64,000 nt of DNA from Burkholderiaceae bacterium (GCA_947455485.1 CANGNV010000009.1:1-64000); one strand, 5' to 3'. Positions 9,836 through 20,316 are shown, counted from the stretch's first letter. The notes: a model not told the origin generated them from the letters alone. Numbers and translations are program-made.

Positions 9836-10993
9836 TTATCTAGCTGGGTAGTGACGAGGACGCAGTTTACCAATCGCCATACCCGCTAGACCACAGGCCA
9901 AGGCGGCCATTACGAATACATTGCGTGGCTGAGTTGCCTCCCAGAGCCAGCCCGCAACCAAACCACCTAGCGTTCCACCTAAGCCATAAGATACCGTTGC
10001 CATCAATGCCTGGCCTCGCGCCTGCAGTGGGCCAGTAAACCAGCGTTGAAGTAATTTAGTAGCCGCACTATGGTGAGCCCCGAAAGTACCTGCATGCATG
10101 AGCTGAGCCAGAATCAATACCCAGGTTACCGGGAAGAACGCAATCAAGATAAATCGGAATACACCAATTCCAAAGGCAATCTGCAAAATGATCTCGGCAT
10201 CAAGGCGACTTAACACTTTGCTTTGGAAATAGAAGAAGATCACCTCGGCCCCAACGCCTAAGGCCCAGAACAAACCGATCTGGAACTTGTCGTAGCCTAG
10301 GTCAGCTAAGTAAAGTGAATAGAACACATACAAAGCAGCATGCGCAAAGATCATAAAAAATCCGGAGAGCAAGAACCAGCGCACATCAGGATTAAATAAA
10401 ACAATCAGGAGTTCACCCTTGACCATCTTGCGGCGCTCCATCTTAGGCTCATGCAAGCGAAAGGTAACTAATGCCAAGAAGGTCAGAATCACCGCGCCCA
10501 CTATGGGATAGAGCTCAATACCTTTACGCTGAAATAACTCACCGGCAAATAAGACCATGGCTATAAAACCAATTGAGCCCCATAGACGCAAACGCCCATA
10601 GCGCTTATCAAATGAATTATCTTTAAATAAAGCGTGCACTGTAGCCGACTCACCTAATGGCATCAAACTACTGAGGATAGTGTGCAGCACAAACATCCAA
10701 ATGAAGAATGCAAGGTAGCTTTGCAGAAAAAAGATGCATAAGAAAGTCACTGCCGCTAGGCAGGCGCAAAAACGAATGATCCCGATTCGATTAGACAGAT
10801 AGTCAGATAACCACCCCCAAGAGAATGGGCCCACTATTCGCGTAATTTGCAGCATAGACATTAAGACTGCGATCTCAATAACGCTAAAGCCACGCTCGAG
10901 GAAAAAGAGGCTGGCGTATGGTGAAACTAAGCCAACGTAAGCGAAATATAAAAAGAAAAAGGACCCGAAGGCCCAACGCACTGAAGGTGTCAT
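9836..10993 (-). CDS. MFS transporter, HcaT/nucleoside-permease-like
   Basis: A 385-residue inner-membrane carrier with about 12 hydrophobic helices. The first segments (FGSFFFLYFAYVGLVSPYAS, then LFFLERGFSVIEIAVLM) and the G-W-L-S-D loop (WGWLSDYLSNRIG) match the MFS_1-like family that includes the putative 3-phenylpropionate transporter HcaT. The substrate cannot be read from the sequence. It converges on the ETF-QO gene and is 22 bp downstream of aroC, so it may be co-transcribed with aroC. Confidence 0.85.
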   Translation of the reverse strand: MTPSVRWAFGSFFFLYFAYVGLVSPYASLFFLERGFSVIEIAVLMSMLQITRIVGPFSWGWLSDYLSNRIGIIRFCACLAAVTFLCIFFLQSYLAFFIWMFVLHTILSSLMPLGESATVHALFKDNSFDKRYGRLRLWGSIGFIAMVLFAGELFQRKGIELYPIVGAVILTFLALVTFRLHEPKMERRKMVKGELLIVLFNPDVRWFLLSGFFMIFAHAALYVFYSLYLADLGYDKFQIGLFWALGVGAEVIFFYFQSKVLSRLDAEIILQIAFGIGVFRFILIAFFPVTWVLILAQLMHAGTFGAHHSAATKLLQRWFTGPLQARGQALMATVSYGLGGTLGGLVAGWLWEATQPRNVFVMAALACGLAGMAIGKLRPRHYPAR

Positions 10994-11015
10994 TTTCTTT
11001 TACTTAGCTTTATAT

Positions 11016-12131
11016 TTAATCGGTTGCTGAACCGGGACGTGCTGCCGGTATCGGCGGAACAGTATGTTTCACATCACCACATTGAGCGCGATGACGCAAA
11101 GCGTGATCGATCAATACCAAAGCTAGCATCGCTTCAGCAATCGGCGTTGCCCGAATGCCGACACAAGGATCATGACGACCTTTGGTTTGCACGGTAATAG
11201 GCTTACCATCCAAATCAACCGATTGTTTTGGACTCAGAATGCTAGAGGTTGGTTTGATTGCAATCGATACACGCAAATCTTGGCCACTACTGATGCCGCC
11301 CAAAGTGCCACCGCTATGATTGCTAGCAAAACCATCTGGATGAAGTTCATCACCATGCTCGCTACCGCGTTGCGCCACCGACTTAAAGCCAGCACCAATC
11401 TCTACGCCCTTGACAGCATTGATGCCCATCATGGCATGCGCAATATCAGCATCCAACTTATCAAATAAGGGCTCACCCAACCCAATAGGCACATTGCGCG
11501 CCCGCACCTCAATCTTTGCCCCACAAGAATCCCCTGCTTTACGCAGCGAATCCATATAAGCCTCTAACTCAGGAACGATATCGGCATTCGCAGCAAAGAA
11601 AGGGTTGCTCTCAATGAGTGCCGCATCTTTAAATGGGATTTCAATTTCACCGAGCTGGCTCATGTAGCCATAAAACTCAGTGCCATATTGTTCTTTCAAC
11701 CACTTCTTCGCAATTGCTGCTGCAGCCACTACGGGCGCAGTCAATCTTGCTGAAGAGCGTCCACCACCACGAGGATCTCGTAAACCATATTTGTAGTGGT
11801 ATGCATAGTCCGCGTGGCCAGGCCTAAATGTTTGCAGGATATTGCCGTAATCTTGACTACGTTGATCGGTATTACGGATTAACAATCCAATTGGGGCACC
11901 GGTAGTTTTGCCTTCATAAATACCAGACAGGATCTCAACCTTGTCAGCTTCTTGACGTTGAGTCACATGACGCGAAGTTCCTGGTTTGCGGCGATCTAAA
12001 TCAATCTGCAAATCTTCTTCGGATAAAGACATTCCTGGAGGGCAACCATCAACAACGGCACCGATCGCGGGACCATGGGATTCACCAAAAGTGGTGACAG
12101 TAAAGAGAAGGCCTAAAGTATTTCCTGACAT
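11016..12131 (-). CDS. aroC: Chorismate synthase
   Basis: Last step of the shikimate pathway: FMNH2-dependent elimination of phosphate from EPSP to give chorismate. Family signatures are visible: [18 protein letters not shown] at the N-terminus, the [15 protein letters not shown] loop, GRSSARLTA, and the late motif [17 protein letters not shown]. The length of 371 residues is normal. No convincing Shine-Dalgarno sequence precedes the ATG. A short palindrome (GACATAATGTC) overlaps the leader. It is followed by the MFS gene and preceded by a CBS-domain gene. Confidence 0.97.
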   Translation of the reverse strand: MSGNTLGLLFTVTTFGESHGPAIGAVVDGCPPGMSLSEEDLQIDLDRRKPGTSRHVTQRQEADKVEILSGIYEGKTTGAPIGLLIRNTDQRSQDYGNILQTFRPGHADYAYHYKYGLRDPRGGGRSSARLTAPVVAAAAIAKKWLKEQYGTEFYGYMSQLGEIEIPFKDAALIESNPFFAANADIVPELEAYMDSLRKAGDSCGAKIEVRARNVPIGLGEPLFDKLDADIAHAMMGINAVKGVEIGAGFKSVAQRGSEHGDELHPDGFASNHSGGTLGGISSGQDLRVSIAIKPTSSILSPKQSVDLDGKPITVQTKGRHDPCVGIRATPIAEAMLALVLIDHALRHRAQCGDVKHTVPPIPAARPGSATD

Positions 12132-12173
12132 ATCGACATTATGTCATTTGTCAGGGCTATCAGGCTAGGCTGC

Positions 12174-12629
12174 TTACGGGGCTGCCTTTTCGGCCTCTTC
12201 TGGCCAGTCGCGGATATAAGCCTTCAGCATAGTGTTCTCAAAGTCCTGAGCCTCAACTACCGATTTAGCCACGTCATAGAAAGAAATCACGCCCATCAGC
12301 ATCTTTTGATCGATGACTGGCAGATAACGGGCATGGTCAACCAACATCATGCGACGCACCTCATCAATCTCTGTTTCCATATTGCATGTCAGTGGCTTGG
12401 CATTCATCACACTCTTTACCTTGAGATCATCCAATTTACCGTGGTGCTTGGCCAATGCTGCGATCACTTCACGGAATGTCAGGATACCCACGAGCTTGTC
12501 GTACTCCATAACGACCAAGGAGCCAATATCGTGCTCACTCATGACCAAGACGGCAGTTTGCAAAGCAGTGTCTGGCGCCACAGTAAATAGTGTGCTGCCC
12601 TTTACGCGCAATATGTCACATACTTTCAT
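12174..12629 (-). CDS. CBS-domain protein
   Basis: A 151-residue cytosolic protein made of two CBS motifs (about 8-60 and 72-125), which usually bind adenine nucleotides and act as energy or redox sensors. Typical strings are SLVVMEYDKLVGILTFREVI and MLVDHARYLPVIDQKMLMGV. No catalytic domain is attached. GGAG lies 5 nt before the ATG. It sits 42 bp upstream of aroC on the same strand; the partner is unknown. Confidence 0.88.
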   Translation of the reverse strand: MKVCDILRVKGSTLFTVAPDTALQTAVLVMSEHDIGSLVVMEYDKLVGILTFREVIAALAKHHGKLDDLKVKSVMNAKPLTCNMETEIDEVRRMMLVDHARYLPVIDQKMLMGVISFYDVAKSVVEAQDFENTMLKAYIRDWPEEAEKAAP

Positions 12630-12706
12630 TTGGTCTCCAGCAATGAGTTCTTATTTGATCAATATATTCTTAAGCCCCCAAGGAATCAAGAGTCAAGTGA
12701 GGGATT

Positions 12707-14182
<1,476 letters not shown>

Positions 14183-14191
14183 AGGTTATTC

Positions 14192-14593
14192 ATGCTCAAA
14201 AGCTGGCTTTCCAAAAATCCATATCAGCTCATCGCTACCGCAGCCTTTGTTGACTTATTCATTCTGTGCATAGCCTGGGAATGGTTTATCTCCCCACTCA
14301 GACCGGGAGGCTCTTGGCTCATTCTGAAGGCCATCCCCCTCTTATTTGCCATCCCAGGTCTATGGAAAGGCAATGTCTACACCATGCAATGGGCCTCGAT
14401 GCTGATCTTGCTCTACATCACCGAGGGATTGGTCCGTATTTTGGAAACCGGGGCTAATTTCTGGATGGCCGCCCTAGAAACCACCATAGGCACTGTGGCG
14501 TTCATTTGCCTGCTTATGTACCTCAAACCCATCAAAGCACGTGCCAAGGCGGCAAAAAAAGAGCGGGCTGAGGCTGAAAAACGGTTGATTTGA
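14192..14593 (+). CDS. DUF2069 family membrane protein
   Basis: A 133-residue protein with four predicted membrane segments and a basic, Ala/Lys/Glu-rich cytoplasmic tail (about 113-133). It matches the DUF2069 family, commonly found beside wrbA in betaproteobacteria. The function is unknown. It starts 9 bp after wrbA and is probably co-transcribed. Confidence 0.85.
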   Translation: MLKSWLSKNPYQLIATAAFVDLFILCIAWEWFISPLRPGGSWLILKAIPLLFAIPGLWKGNVYTMQWASMLILLYITEGLVRILETGANFWMAALETTIGTVAFICLLMYLKPIKARAKAAKKERAEAEKRLI

Positions 14594-14683
14594 CTGATTT
14601 TTGCTAATTTCTTTAAAAAAATTACATATTCCTGTCATCTCAGCCACTTTTCCATGCGTTGTATGGTCATGGAGGTGGCAAAT

Positions 14684-14869
14684 ATGTCAACAAGACTCAA
14701 ACGTTGGGCCCGTGCAATTCAACAGATCGACTTGTCCAAAAGGACGCCTGAAATCGCCATTGGCTATCTAGATAGCAAATACCGCGATATCGCCTGGCGC
14801 TATATCCGTATTTTGGGCTTTGAGCGCACTATTAGCTTTATGGCCAGCAATAACTTCCATCCAGAATAG
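14684..14869 (+). CDS. Small conserved-looking protein, unknown function
   Basis: A 61-residue cytosolic, basic protein (MSTRLKRWARAIQQIDLSK start) with no family I can name. The start at 14684 has the strongest Shine-Dalgarno sequence nearby (GGAGGTGG, 5 nt upstream). An upstream in-frame ATG at 14654 lacks one. It ends directly before a strong terminator, which supports a real transcript. A Pho-box-like sequence lies at 14621-14638 but without a good -10. Confidence 0.6.
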   Translation: MSTRLKRWARAIQQIDLSKRTPEIAIGYLDSKYRDIAWRYIRILGFERTISFMASNNFHPE

Positions 14870-14883
14870 TTCACAGTATTAAC

Positions 14884-14926
14884 AAAAAACCCCCAGAAGA
14901 ATGTCATTTTCTGGGGTTTTTTAATT
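14884..14926. terminator. Bidirectional Rho-independent terminator
   Basis: An A-tract, the stem CCCCAGAA / TTCTGGGG and a T-tract form a symmetric terminator between the convergent small-protein and rhodanese genes. It should work on both strands. Confidence 0.85.
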
Positions 14927-14950
14927 TTCCGAGCTAGCAGACCTTAGAAA

Positions 14951-15952
14951 TCAATTGCTCTTTGCCTTCAAGGCCTCTTCCAATTGATTGATCTTATTTT
15001 GCATAGCCGCCATCTTGGCATTCAATGCACCAACATTTAAGAAGGTTTCGTCCGAGACCTGAGCTTTTAGGTTATTTCCCCAACCAAGCCAAGATGAGTC
15101 ATAGACCTTCACTTTCTTGAAGCCTAGATTTTTTAAAACGGTTGCGGTTTCAGAGGCACGTACCCCACTTTGGCAATAGACTACCGTCTCCTGATTTGGA
15201 TCCAGGCTTGAATACAGCTTTTTCAAATCCGCCTGGCTTTTCAGTGTCATGCCAGAATTATCAGCAACCTGCTTCTTACTTAACTTAATAGAAGTAGCGG
15301 GATCCTGCCAATTTTCCTCAAAGGGAATATTGACCGCATTAGGAATATGACCACCTCGGATCGCGCGAACATCTTTCCCAGAAAACTCATCAGGGGTTCT
15401 AGCATCAATAATTTGAACAGATTTAGATTGCGCAAGTTTCAACATTTCCTCATTGCTAACTACTAACTGAGGCTGGGGTACCAGCACTACAGATACTGCC
15501 GGCAAGGTTGCACGATCCTTTTGCAAAGGCAAGCCAGCTGATTTCCAGGCATCGATACCGTCATGATAGATTTGAGCCTGCTTCCCGCCGAAATAATTAA
15601 TCGTATAAAGGCCAAAGTAAGCGTAAGGATTTCCGCGCGAGCCATACACCACGATGTCCTTATTAATATCTAGTCCTGCCTGATTAAAAATCGCCTGAAT
15701 CTTCGCTGTAGTAATGTAATCCTCTTTATTGGCATCCCTCAGCGTATTACCAGCATCACCGATATTGATTGCACCAGGAATGTGTCCTTCTAGATAACTC
15801 TTTTCATCTCGAACATCCCAAATGATTGCGCCTCGTGCCATAGCCGCTTGCACTTGGGCCGTTTGAATAATGGCATCATTTTATTGGGCTAAAGCCAAAG
15901 AGCTGATGAGAAATAGGCTTAGAGAGAAAAGGTGTCTGATCAGGTATTTCAT
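14951..15952 (-). pseudogene. Rhodanese-type sulfurtransferase, disrupted by stop in the signal peptide
   Basis: The intact frame (14951-15853, 300 codons from a GTG) encodes two rhodanese domains: an inactive N-terminal one (DVRDEKSYLEGHIPGAIN) and a C-terminal one with the catalytic Cys in VVYCQSGVRAS, plus a short coiled-coil tail. This is the layout of exported thiosulfate or mercaptopyruvate sulfurtransferases. Reading upstream in frame gives a complete Sec signal peptide starting at 15952 (MKYLIRHLFSLSLFLISSL, then ALAQ), followed at once by TAA (15883-15881) and then NDAIIQTAQ joining the mature protein. A single C-to-T change (CAA to TAA) would explain it. The exported product cannot be made without readthrough; cytosolic reinitiation is possible. 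Confidence 0.8.
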
Positions 15953-15983
15953 GTAGATACTTTCTAAGAGGTTGAGCTAAGGG

Positions 15984-17171
15984 TTAAATATAAACCTGAT
16001 GCTCTTGCCGACTGGGAAATACCCAAAAAGCAAGCAATAGAAATGCCAGTCCAGCACAAGACCCTGAAAACAAAAAAGCATAGCTAGGGTTAAAGGATTC
16101 GTAAAGCCACCCAAAGATCAAGGACGCTGGTAGCAGCATCAATCCCGAGATGAGATTGAACCAACCAAAAGCAGTTCCTGCCATCCCCTTTGGAGCGAGG
16201 TCTGCCACTAAAGCTTTCTCTACACCTTCGGTTGCGGCTTTAAACAATCCGTAAATGGCAAATAGCCCACAAAGCATCCATAAAGAGATGCCAGAAAAAC
16301 TCATTGCAATATAAAAGAATGCAAATGCAGCCCAAGCAATCAGAATAAAGTTTTTGCGACTGAATCGATCCGAAAGCGCAGATAGCGGCGTTCCAAAAAT
16401 AGTTGTGATTAAGGAGATGGCAGCCCACAGCAAAGGAATTTGCTCTTGAGGAACCCCTAACTCTCTCGCCCTTAACAATAAGAACATGTCAGATGAATTT
16501 GCTAAAGCAAAAATTCCAGCAACCAAAATATAGCGCTTGAACTGAGGCGGCAGGCCTTTGAGTGACCACGAGAATGGTTTCACCACTGCTTGCTCGCGAG
16601 CTGGCTCTTTAAGGCAGAGAGCCAAAGTCACAGTAATAATGCCAGGCACTATTGCCCATAGAAAGATATCTCGCAATGGAATTTCCATCCATAACAAGTA
16701 TGCTGCCATCAGAGGTCCAAAGACTGCGCCTGCGTTATCCATCGAACGATGCAGGCCAAATGTAATGCCCCGTTTATTAGGCTCAACGCTCTCCGCTAGC
16801 AATGCGTCCCGTGGAGAACTTCTCAATCCCTTACCAAGACGGTCGGTAAAACGAATACATAAAACCCAAGTCCAGGAGTTAGCCAGGGCAATTAAGGGTC
16901 TACCAATTCCCGCTAAAAAATAGCCAATCACAATCCAAGGCTTGGTCTTTTTTGTACGATCAACTATCACACCAGAAACCAATTTGAAGATGCTGGAGGT
17001 AGCCTCAGCAATCCCCTCAATTAAGCCTAGCGCTTTGGGCCCCGCCATGAGCACAGTAGCGAGATAGAGCGGCATTAAGGGATATAGCATCTCACTTGCA
17101 GCATCATTCACAAAACTAATAAGGCCTATAAGCCATACAGTTCTGGGGAGTGAGAATAAAGTCTTGAACAT
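15984..17171 (-). CDS. MFS transporter
   Basis: A 395-residue, roughly 12-helix major facilitator protein. The N-terminal half has FVNDAASEMLYPLMPLYL and the loop VSGVIVDRTKKTKPW. The RFTDRLGKGLRSSPRDAL segment is characteristic of one uncharacterised MFS group. The substrate is unknown. The ATG at 17171 is chosen over an in-frame TTG at 17180. It lies 31 bp upstream of the broken rhodanese gene on the same strand. Confidence 0.83.
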   Translation of the reverse strand: MFKTLFSLPRTVWLIGLISFVNDAASEMLYPLMPLYLATVLMAGPKALGLIEGIAEATSSIFKLVSGVIVDRTKKTKPWIVIGYFLAGIGRPLIALANSWTWVLCIRFTDRLGKGLRSSPRDALLAESVEPNKRGITFGLHRSMDNAGAVFGPLMAAYLLWMEIPLRDIFLWAIVPGIITVTLALCLKEPAREQAVVKPFSWSLKGLPPQFKRYILVAGIFALANSSDMFLLLRARELGVPQEQIPLLWAAISLITTIFGTPLSALSDRFSRKNFILIAWAAFAFFYIAMSFSGISLWMLCGLFAIYGLFKAATEGVEKALVADLAPKGMAGTAFGWFNLISGLMLLPASLIFGWLYESFNPSYAFLFSGSCAGLAFLLLAFWVFPSRQEHQVYI

Positions 17172-17315
17172 ACGACTCAATTTAGCATCAAATTAAATAC
17201 AGCTCAGACTGTCACAATCGCTTGAAACTCACCCCAATAGGACGTAGGATCGATGGGTAGGCGTCAGCCTTTTATCAAGTTTTAACAAATAGCACTCTCT
17301 TTAAAGGAATACACC

Positions 17316-17603
17316 ATGAGTCAGAAAAAATTAGTAAAACAATTGTTGAAAAAATTAGACAAGCTGGAAGCCGAAAGAGAAAAGTTAATTGATAAGCTAG
17401 CAAAGGCCTTGGATAAGATGGAGAAAAAAGCTCCTGCCAAGAAAGCGCCGGCTAAAAAAGCTGTAGCGAAAAAGGCACCCGCTAAGAAAGCGCCTGCTAA
17501 AAAAGTGGTTGCCAAAAAAGTACCCGCTAAGAAAGTAGCTGCCAAGAAAGCAGTGGCCAGAAAAGCTCCAGCTAAAAAAGTTGCTCCAGCAACAACTGCT
17601 TAA
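17316..17603 (+). CDS. Histone H1-like Lys/Ala/Pro-rich protein
   Basis: 95 residues. The first 38 form a charged, helical segment (coiled-coil likely: [19 protein letters not shown]). The rest is repeats of the A-P-A-K-K type, resembling the C-terminal tails of eukaryotic H1 and bacterial nucleoid proteins such as the Bordetella BpH1 and AlgP types. A nucleoid or polyanion-binding role is inferred from composition only. AAAGGA lies 7 nt before the ATG. The gene 30 bp downstream makes PPK2, and a basic tail could also bind polyphosphate. Confidence 0.75.
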   Translation: MSQKKLVKQLLKKLDKLEAEREKLIDKLAKALDKMEKKAPAKKAPAKKAVAKKAPAKKAPAKKVVAKKVPAKKVAAKKAVARKAPAKKVAPATTA

Positions 17604-17633
17604 TAAAAAATGTATTGATAGTAGAGGCTGCCC

Positions 17634-18407
17634 GTGAGCAAATCTTTGGTCCCCGAACATACTTACGAGGCAGACTTACGACTCCTTCAAATTGAATTAG
17701 TCAAACTCCAGCGTCACATCATTCAAAAAGGTAAACGTCTCTTAGTGATTTTCGAGGGGCGTGATACCGCAGGCAAAGATGGAAGCATTAAAAGCATTAC
17801 TGAAAATTTAAGTCCGAGAGACACTAAGGTTGTTGCCCTAGCGGCCCCTTCCTCGATTGAGGAGCATGAATGGTACTTTCAACGATACGTTGCACAGCTA
17901 CCCTCGGCCGGTGAAATGATCCTCTTTAATCGAAGTTGGTACAACCGTGCCGGCGTTGAAAAAGTAATGGGATTTTGTACTGATGATCAATACAAATTAT
18001 TCATCTCAACAGTGAATGATTTTGAATCCTTGCTTGTAAGATCTAATATTCAAATCGTAAAGTACTACCTAGATATCTCCAAAGAAGAGCAAGCCAAAAG
18101 ACTCAAAGATCGAGAAAAAGATCCGCTGAAGCAGTGGAAGATTAGCCCTATAGATCAGAAAGCTCAGAAGATGTGGGACGCTTACTCAGACGCTCGAGAC
18201 AAAATGCTCAAGCAAACTAGCTCATCAGATGCACCCTGGACCGTCATTAATGCAAATGACAAAAAGCTTGCACACCTCAATCTGATTGCGGATTTGTTAT
18301 CAAGATTTTCTTATCCAGAGAAAGACAAGAAAATCCTCAAGATTGACCCAAAGATTGTTTTAACTTGGCCAGTGGGATCCAAAAAACTTCCCAAGTTGTT
18401 CAAGTGA
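17634..18407 (+). CDS. Polyphosphate kinase 2 family protein (paralogue 1)
   Basis: PPK2 enzymes transfer phosphate between polyphosphate and nucleoside phosphates. The 257-residue single-domain protein has the Walker A loop EGRDTAGKDG (41-50) and the lid Arg/Lys motifs. The Walker B motif reads LFNRSWYNRAGVE (from 97): Asn99 stands where the second paralogue in this window (39,885-40,790) has Asp139. Activity therefore needs testing, although FNRS may simply be a subfamily variant. The start is GTG with a weak Shine-Dalgarno sequence. It is 30 bp downstream of the H1-like gene, probably the same transcript. Confidence 0.9.
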   Translation: MSKSLVPEHTYEADLRLLQIELVKLQRHIIQKGKRLLVIFEGRDTAGKDGSIKSITENLSPRDTKVVALAAPSSIEEHEWYFQRYVAQLPSAGEMILFNRSWYNRAGVEKVMGFCTDDQYKLFISTVNDFESLLVRSNIQIVKYYLDISKEEQAKRLKDREKDPLKQWKISPIDQKAQKMWDAYSDARDKMLKQTSSSDAPWTVINANDKKLAHLNLIADLLSRFSYPEKDKKILKIDPKIVLTWPVGSKKLPKLFK

Positions 18408-18412
18408 CCTAA

Positions 18413-19306
18413 TCAAATAAAGAATAGTTCCGCCTCAGCAAGAAGCTCTTGAGGCAGCTCCTCGGGAATGTAATGTCCGCATGGGACACCTTTTCCAGAA
18501 ACAGTCTTTGCGACCTTCTTCCAATCCTCGATTGGTGAGAAACATTTAGCAACTAGGCCATGCTCACCCCAGAGAACCCTCAATGGCATCGCCAGCATTT
18601 TGCCGGCATCTCTATCAGCACGATCATGAATTAAATCAATTGAGGCTGCAGCACGATAGTCCTCGCACATGGCATGCATAGACTCTGGGTTGCTGGCACC
18701 AGCAAGATACTCAGCCCAAGATTGCGGATCAAAAATACCGGTACCAGCATGTCTGCCCATATGATTTTTGATCCAAAACTCTGGATTGGCACCAATAAGC
18801 GTTTCTGGAATGGGATGGGGTTGGATTAAGAAAAACCAATGCCAATAGCCCCTGGCAAATTCCATGGTGGTGTTCTCATACATCGTCAGTGTCGGAGAAA
18901 TATCGAGCACCATCAAACGCTCTATGCTTTCAGGAAAATCCATCGCCAAGCGATGCGATACCCGACCGCCCCGGTCATGACCCAATACAGAAAACTTTTT
19001 ATGGCCAAGCGATTGCATGACAGCATGCTGATCAGCAGCCATGGCTCTTTTTGAATAAGTTGAATGATCAGGTGAGCCGGCTAGCTTTGATGAAGCGCCA
19101 TAACCCCGAAGATCAGTCACAACGACTGAAAATCGTTTCGCCAACTCAGGAGCTATATGTCTCCATATAGCCTTAGTTTGAGGGAAGCCATGCAGTAATA
19201 GCAAGGCAGGCCCAGAACCCGCAGTCTGACAAGCAATATTAATAGGGCCATCCGCAGAGGGAACCGTAATGATGGAATCTTTAAAGCCTTCAATTAGGTA
19301 CGTCAT
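18413..19306 (-). CDS. Haloacetate (fluoroacetate) dehalogenase-like alpha/beta hydrolase
   Basis: A 297-residue alpha/beta hydrolase with HGFPQTKAIWRHIAP (oxyanion region) and the nucleophile elbow LGHDRGGRVSHRLAMDF, giving Asp111, Arg112 and Arg115. Other residues are Asp135, His156-Trp157 in GYWHWFFLIQP, Tyr217 in CEDYRAA, and His278. From memory, these line up within two positions of the catalytic and halide-pocket residues of the Rhodopseudomonas palustris fluoroacetate dehalogenase (D110, R111, R114, D134, H155, W156, Y219, H280). The second ATG (19306) is chosen for its GGAG spacing. It converges on the PPK2 gene. Confidence 0.85.
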   Translation of the reverse strand: MTYLIEGFKDSIITVPSADGPINIACQTAGSGPALLLLHGFPQTKAIWRHIAPELAKRFSVVVTDLRGYGASSKLAGSPDHSTYSKRAMAADQHAVMQSLGHKKFSVLGHDRGGRVSHRLAMDFPESIERLMVLDISPTLTMYENTTMEFARGYWHWFFLIQPHPIPETLIGANPEFWIKNHMGRHAGTGIFDPQSWAEYLAGASNPESMHAMCEDYRAAASIDLIHDRADRDAGKMLAMPLRVLWGEHGLVAKCFSPIEDWKKVAKTVSGKGVPCGHYIPEELPQELLAEAELFFI

Positions 19307-19319
19307 CATCTACTCCAAT

Positions 19320-19345
19320 AAAAAAGAGCCTCATCTGAGGCTCTT
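19320..19345 (-). terminator. Rho-independent terminator after the EF-hand gene
   Basis: GAGCCTCA (19326-19333) pairs with TGAGGCTC (19336-19343). On the minus strand the stem is followed by TTTTTT. Confidence 0.85.
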
Positions 19346-19360
19346 CAATGTAATTAATAA

Positions 19361-19624
19361 TTACCTATTCGCTACCGCCTCAATTTCTGCAACAGTGACA
19401 TAGCCTTTATTCTGAGAGTCAATCATACTGAAATGATCATAGATGCGAGGCATGCAACCTTTTGCTTCATCAAGAGTTAGTTTGCCATCGCGATTCACAT
19501 CGCACTGAGCAAAACGCTCCTGAATTTCTTTATTACGTGAGGCATCATCAGCATGCGCAGGAACTGATGCAAACAAGAATGCCACTGATCCAATAAGACT
19601 TAAGTATGTAATGAGATTTCGCAT
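19361..19624 (-). CDS. Secreted EF-hand calcium-binding small protein
   Basis: 87 residues with a Sec signal peptide (hydrophobic LITYLSLIGSVAFLFASV, cleavage after AHA). One canonical EF-hand loop follows (DVNRDGKLTLDE), and a second, weaker one (DSQNKGYVTVAE). Two cysteines (in AQCDVN and KGCMPR) may form a disulfide. It is probably periplasmic and calcium binding; the role is unknown. It lies 2 bp downstream of the DUF3313 lipoprotein gene, so they form an operon. Confidence 0.8.
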   Translation of the reverse strand: MRNLITYLSLIGSVAFLFASVPAHADDASRNKEIQERFAQCDVNRDGKLTLDEAKGCMPRIYDHFSMIDSQNKGYVTVAEIEAVANR

Positions 19625-19626
19625 AT

Positions 19627-20316
19627 TTATTTAGCAGCGGCAGTTGCTCTTGGGTCAGCAGAAGTTTCCATGGCTACCCTAACCACCTTCTTGGCCATAG
19701 CTACAAATGATTCAACTGAGCCGCCACCGGTACGGAATGATTCACCCTGGATGGTTACTAAACCTTCGCCGAGCACTTCTTTGGATTGACTATCAGTAAT
19801 CTTGCTCTCTACCAGCATCGCTGGAGTTTTAGAGTTCACTCCACCAGCATAAGCAGCTGCGTTCATTGCCAGACCGATTGGCGTGAAATTCCATGGCTGC
19901 AAACTATCAGCCGAGCTTTCTGCACCGGTAATACCAACAGAGATACGAGCTACGCCTGGACCAGGTTGATTAACGATCTTAATATTGCCCCGACTCATCA
20001 CTGCGTTGACCATGGAGTCTTGCAATGCAATCTTGGCCTGATTAATAACCTGTGGAGAAATTTCTTTAGTAGCGTTCTGATTCAAATAAATTGGATCCAA
20101 GATTACGGCTGTGTATGTGCCTGGATTCACACCAGCTTTGCGATATCTCCAAATACGAGTATCGGCTTCAGAAGTAGCCATCGGAACAAGAACGGAGTAA
20201 TCCGGCAAGAAGCCAGACCTAGGCATTGGTTGGCTTGCCAACTTCGGGGTATTGCTACAAGCAGCTAATAAAGTAGCTACAGAGATTGCTGCAACTAAAG
20301 CGCCTAATTTGTTCAT
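19627..20316 (-). CDS. DUF3313 family lipoprotein
   Basis: 229 residues with a lipoprotein signal (ISVATLLAAC, lipobox LAAC) followed by a DUF3313-type domain (SEADTRIWRYRKAGVNPGTY). Anchored in a membrane facing the periplasm, function unknown. The start at MNKLGALVAA (20316) is preferred over the longer frame from 20346 because it gives a normal signal peptide. Confidence 0.82.
   Translation of the reverse strand: MNKLGALVAAISVATLLAACSNTPKLASQPMPRSGFLPDYSVLVPMATSEADTRIWRYRKAGVNPGTYTAVILDPIYLNQNATKEISPQVINQAKIALQDSMVNAVMSRGNIKIVNQPGPGVARISVGITGAESSADSLQPWNFTPIGLAMNAAAYAGGVNSKTPAMLVESKITDSQSKEVLGEGLVTIQGESFRTGGGSVESFVAMAKKVVRVAMETSADPRATAAAK

Noticed and set aside
17181..17315. Pho box before the H1-like/PPK2 pair (CTGTCAC at about 17210)
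   Set aside because: Only one half-site matches. Neither the 7-mer 11 bp upstream nor that 11 bp downstream resembles the consensus.
17316..17603. CRISPR or tandem-DNA repeat array in the H1-like gene
   Set aside because: The repeats are codon-level (Ala-Pro-Ala-Lys-Lys) within a coding frame, without unique spacers.
17321..17660. Minus-strand reading frames opposite the H1-like gene
   Set aside because: They are mirror artefacts of the A-P-A-K-K repeats; the plus-strand gene has a good Shine-Dalgarno sequence and sensible composition.
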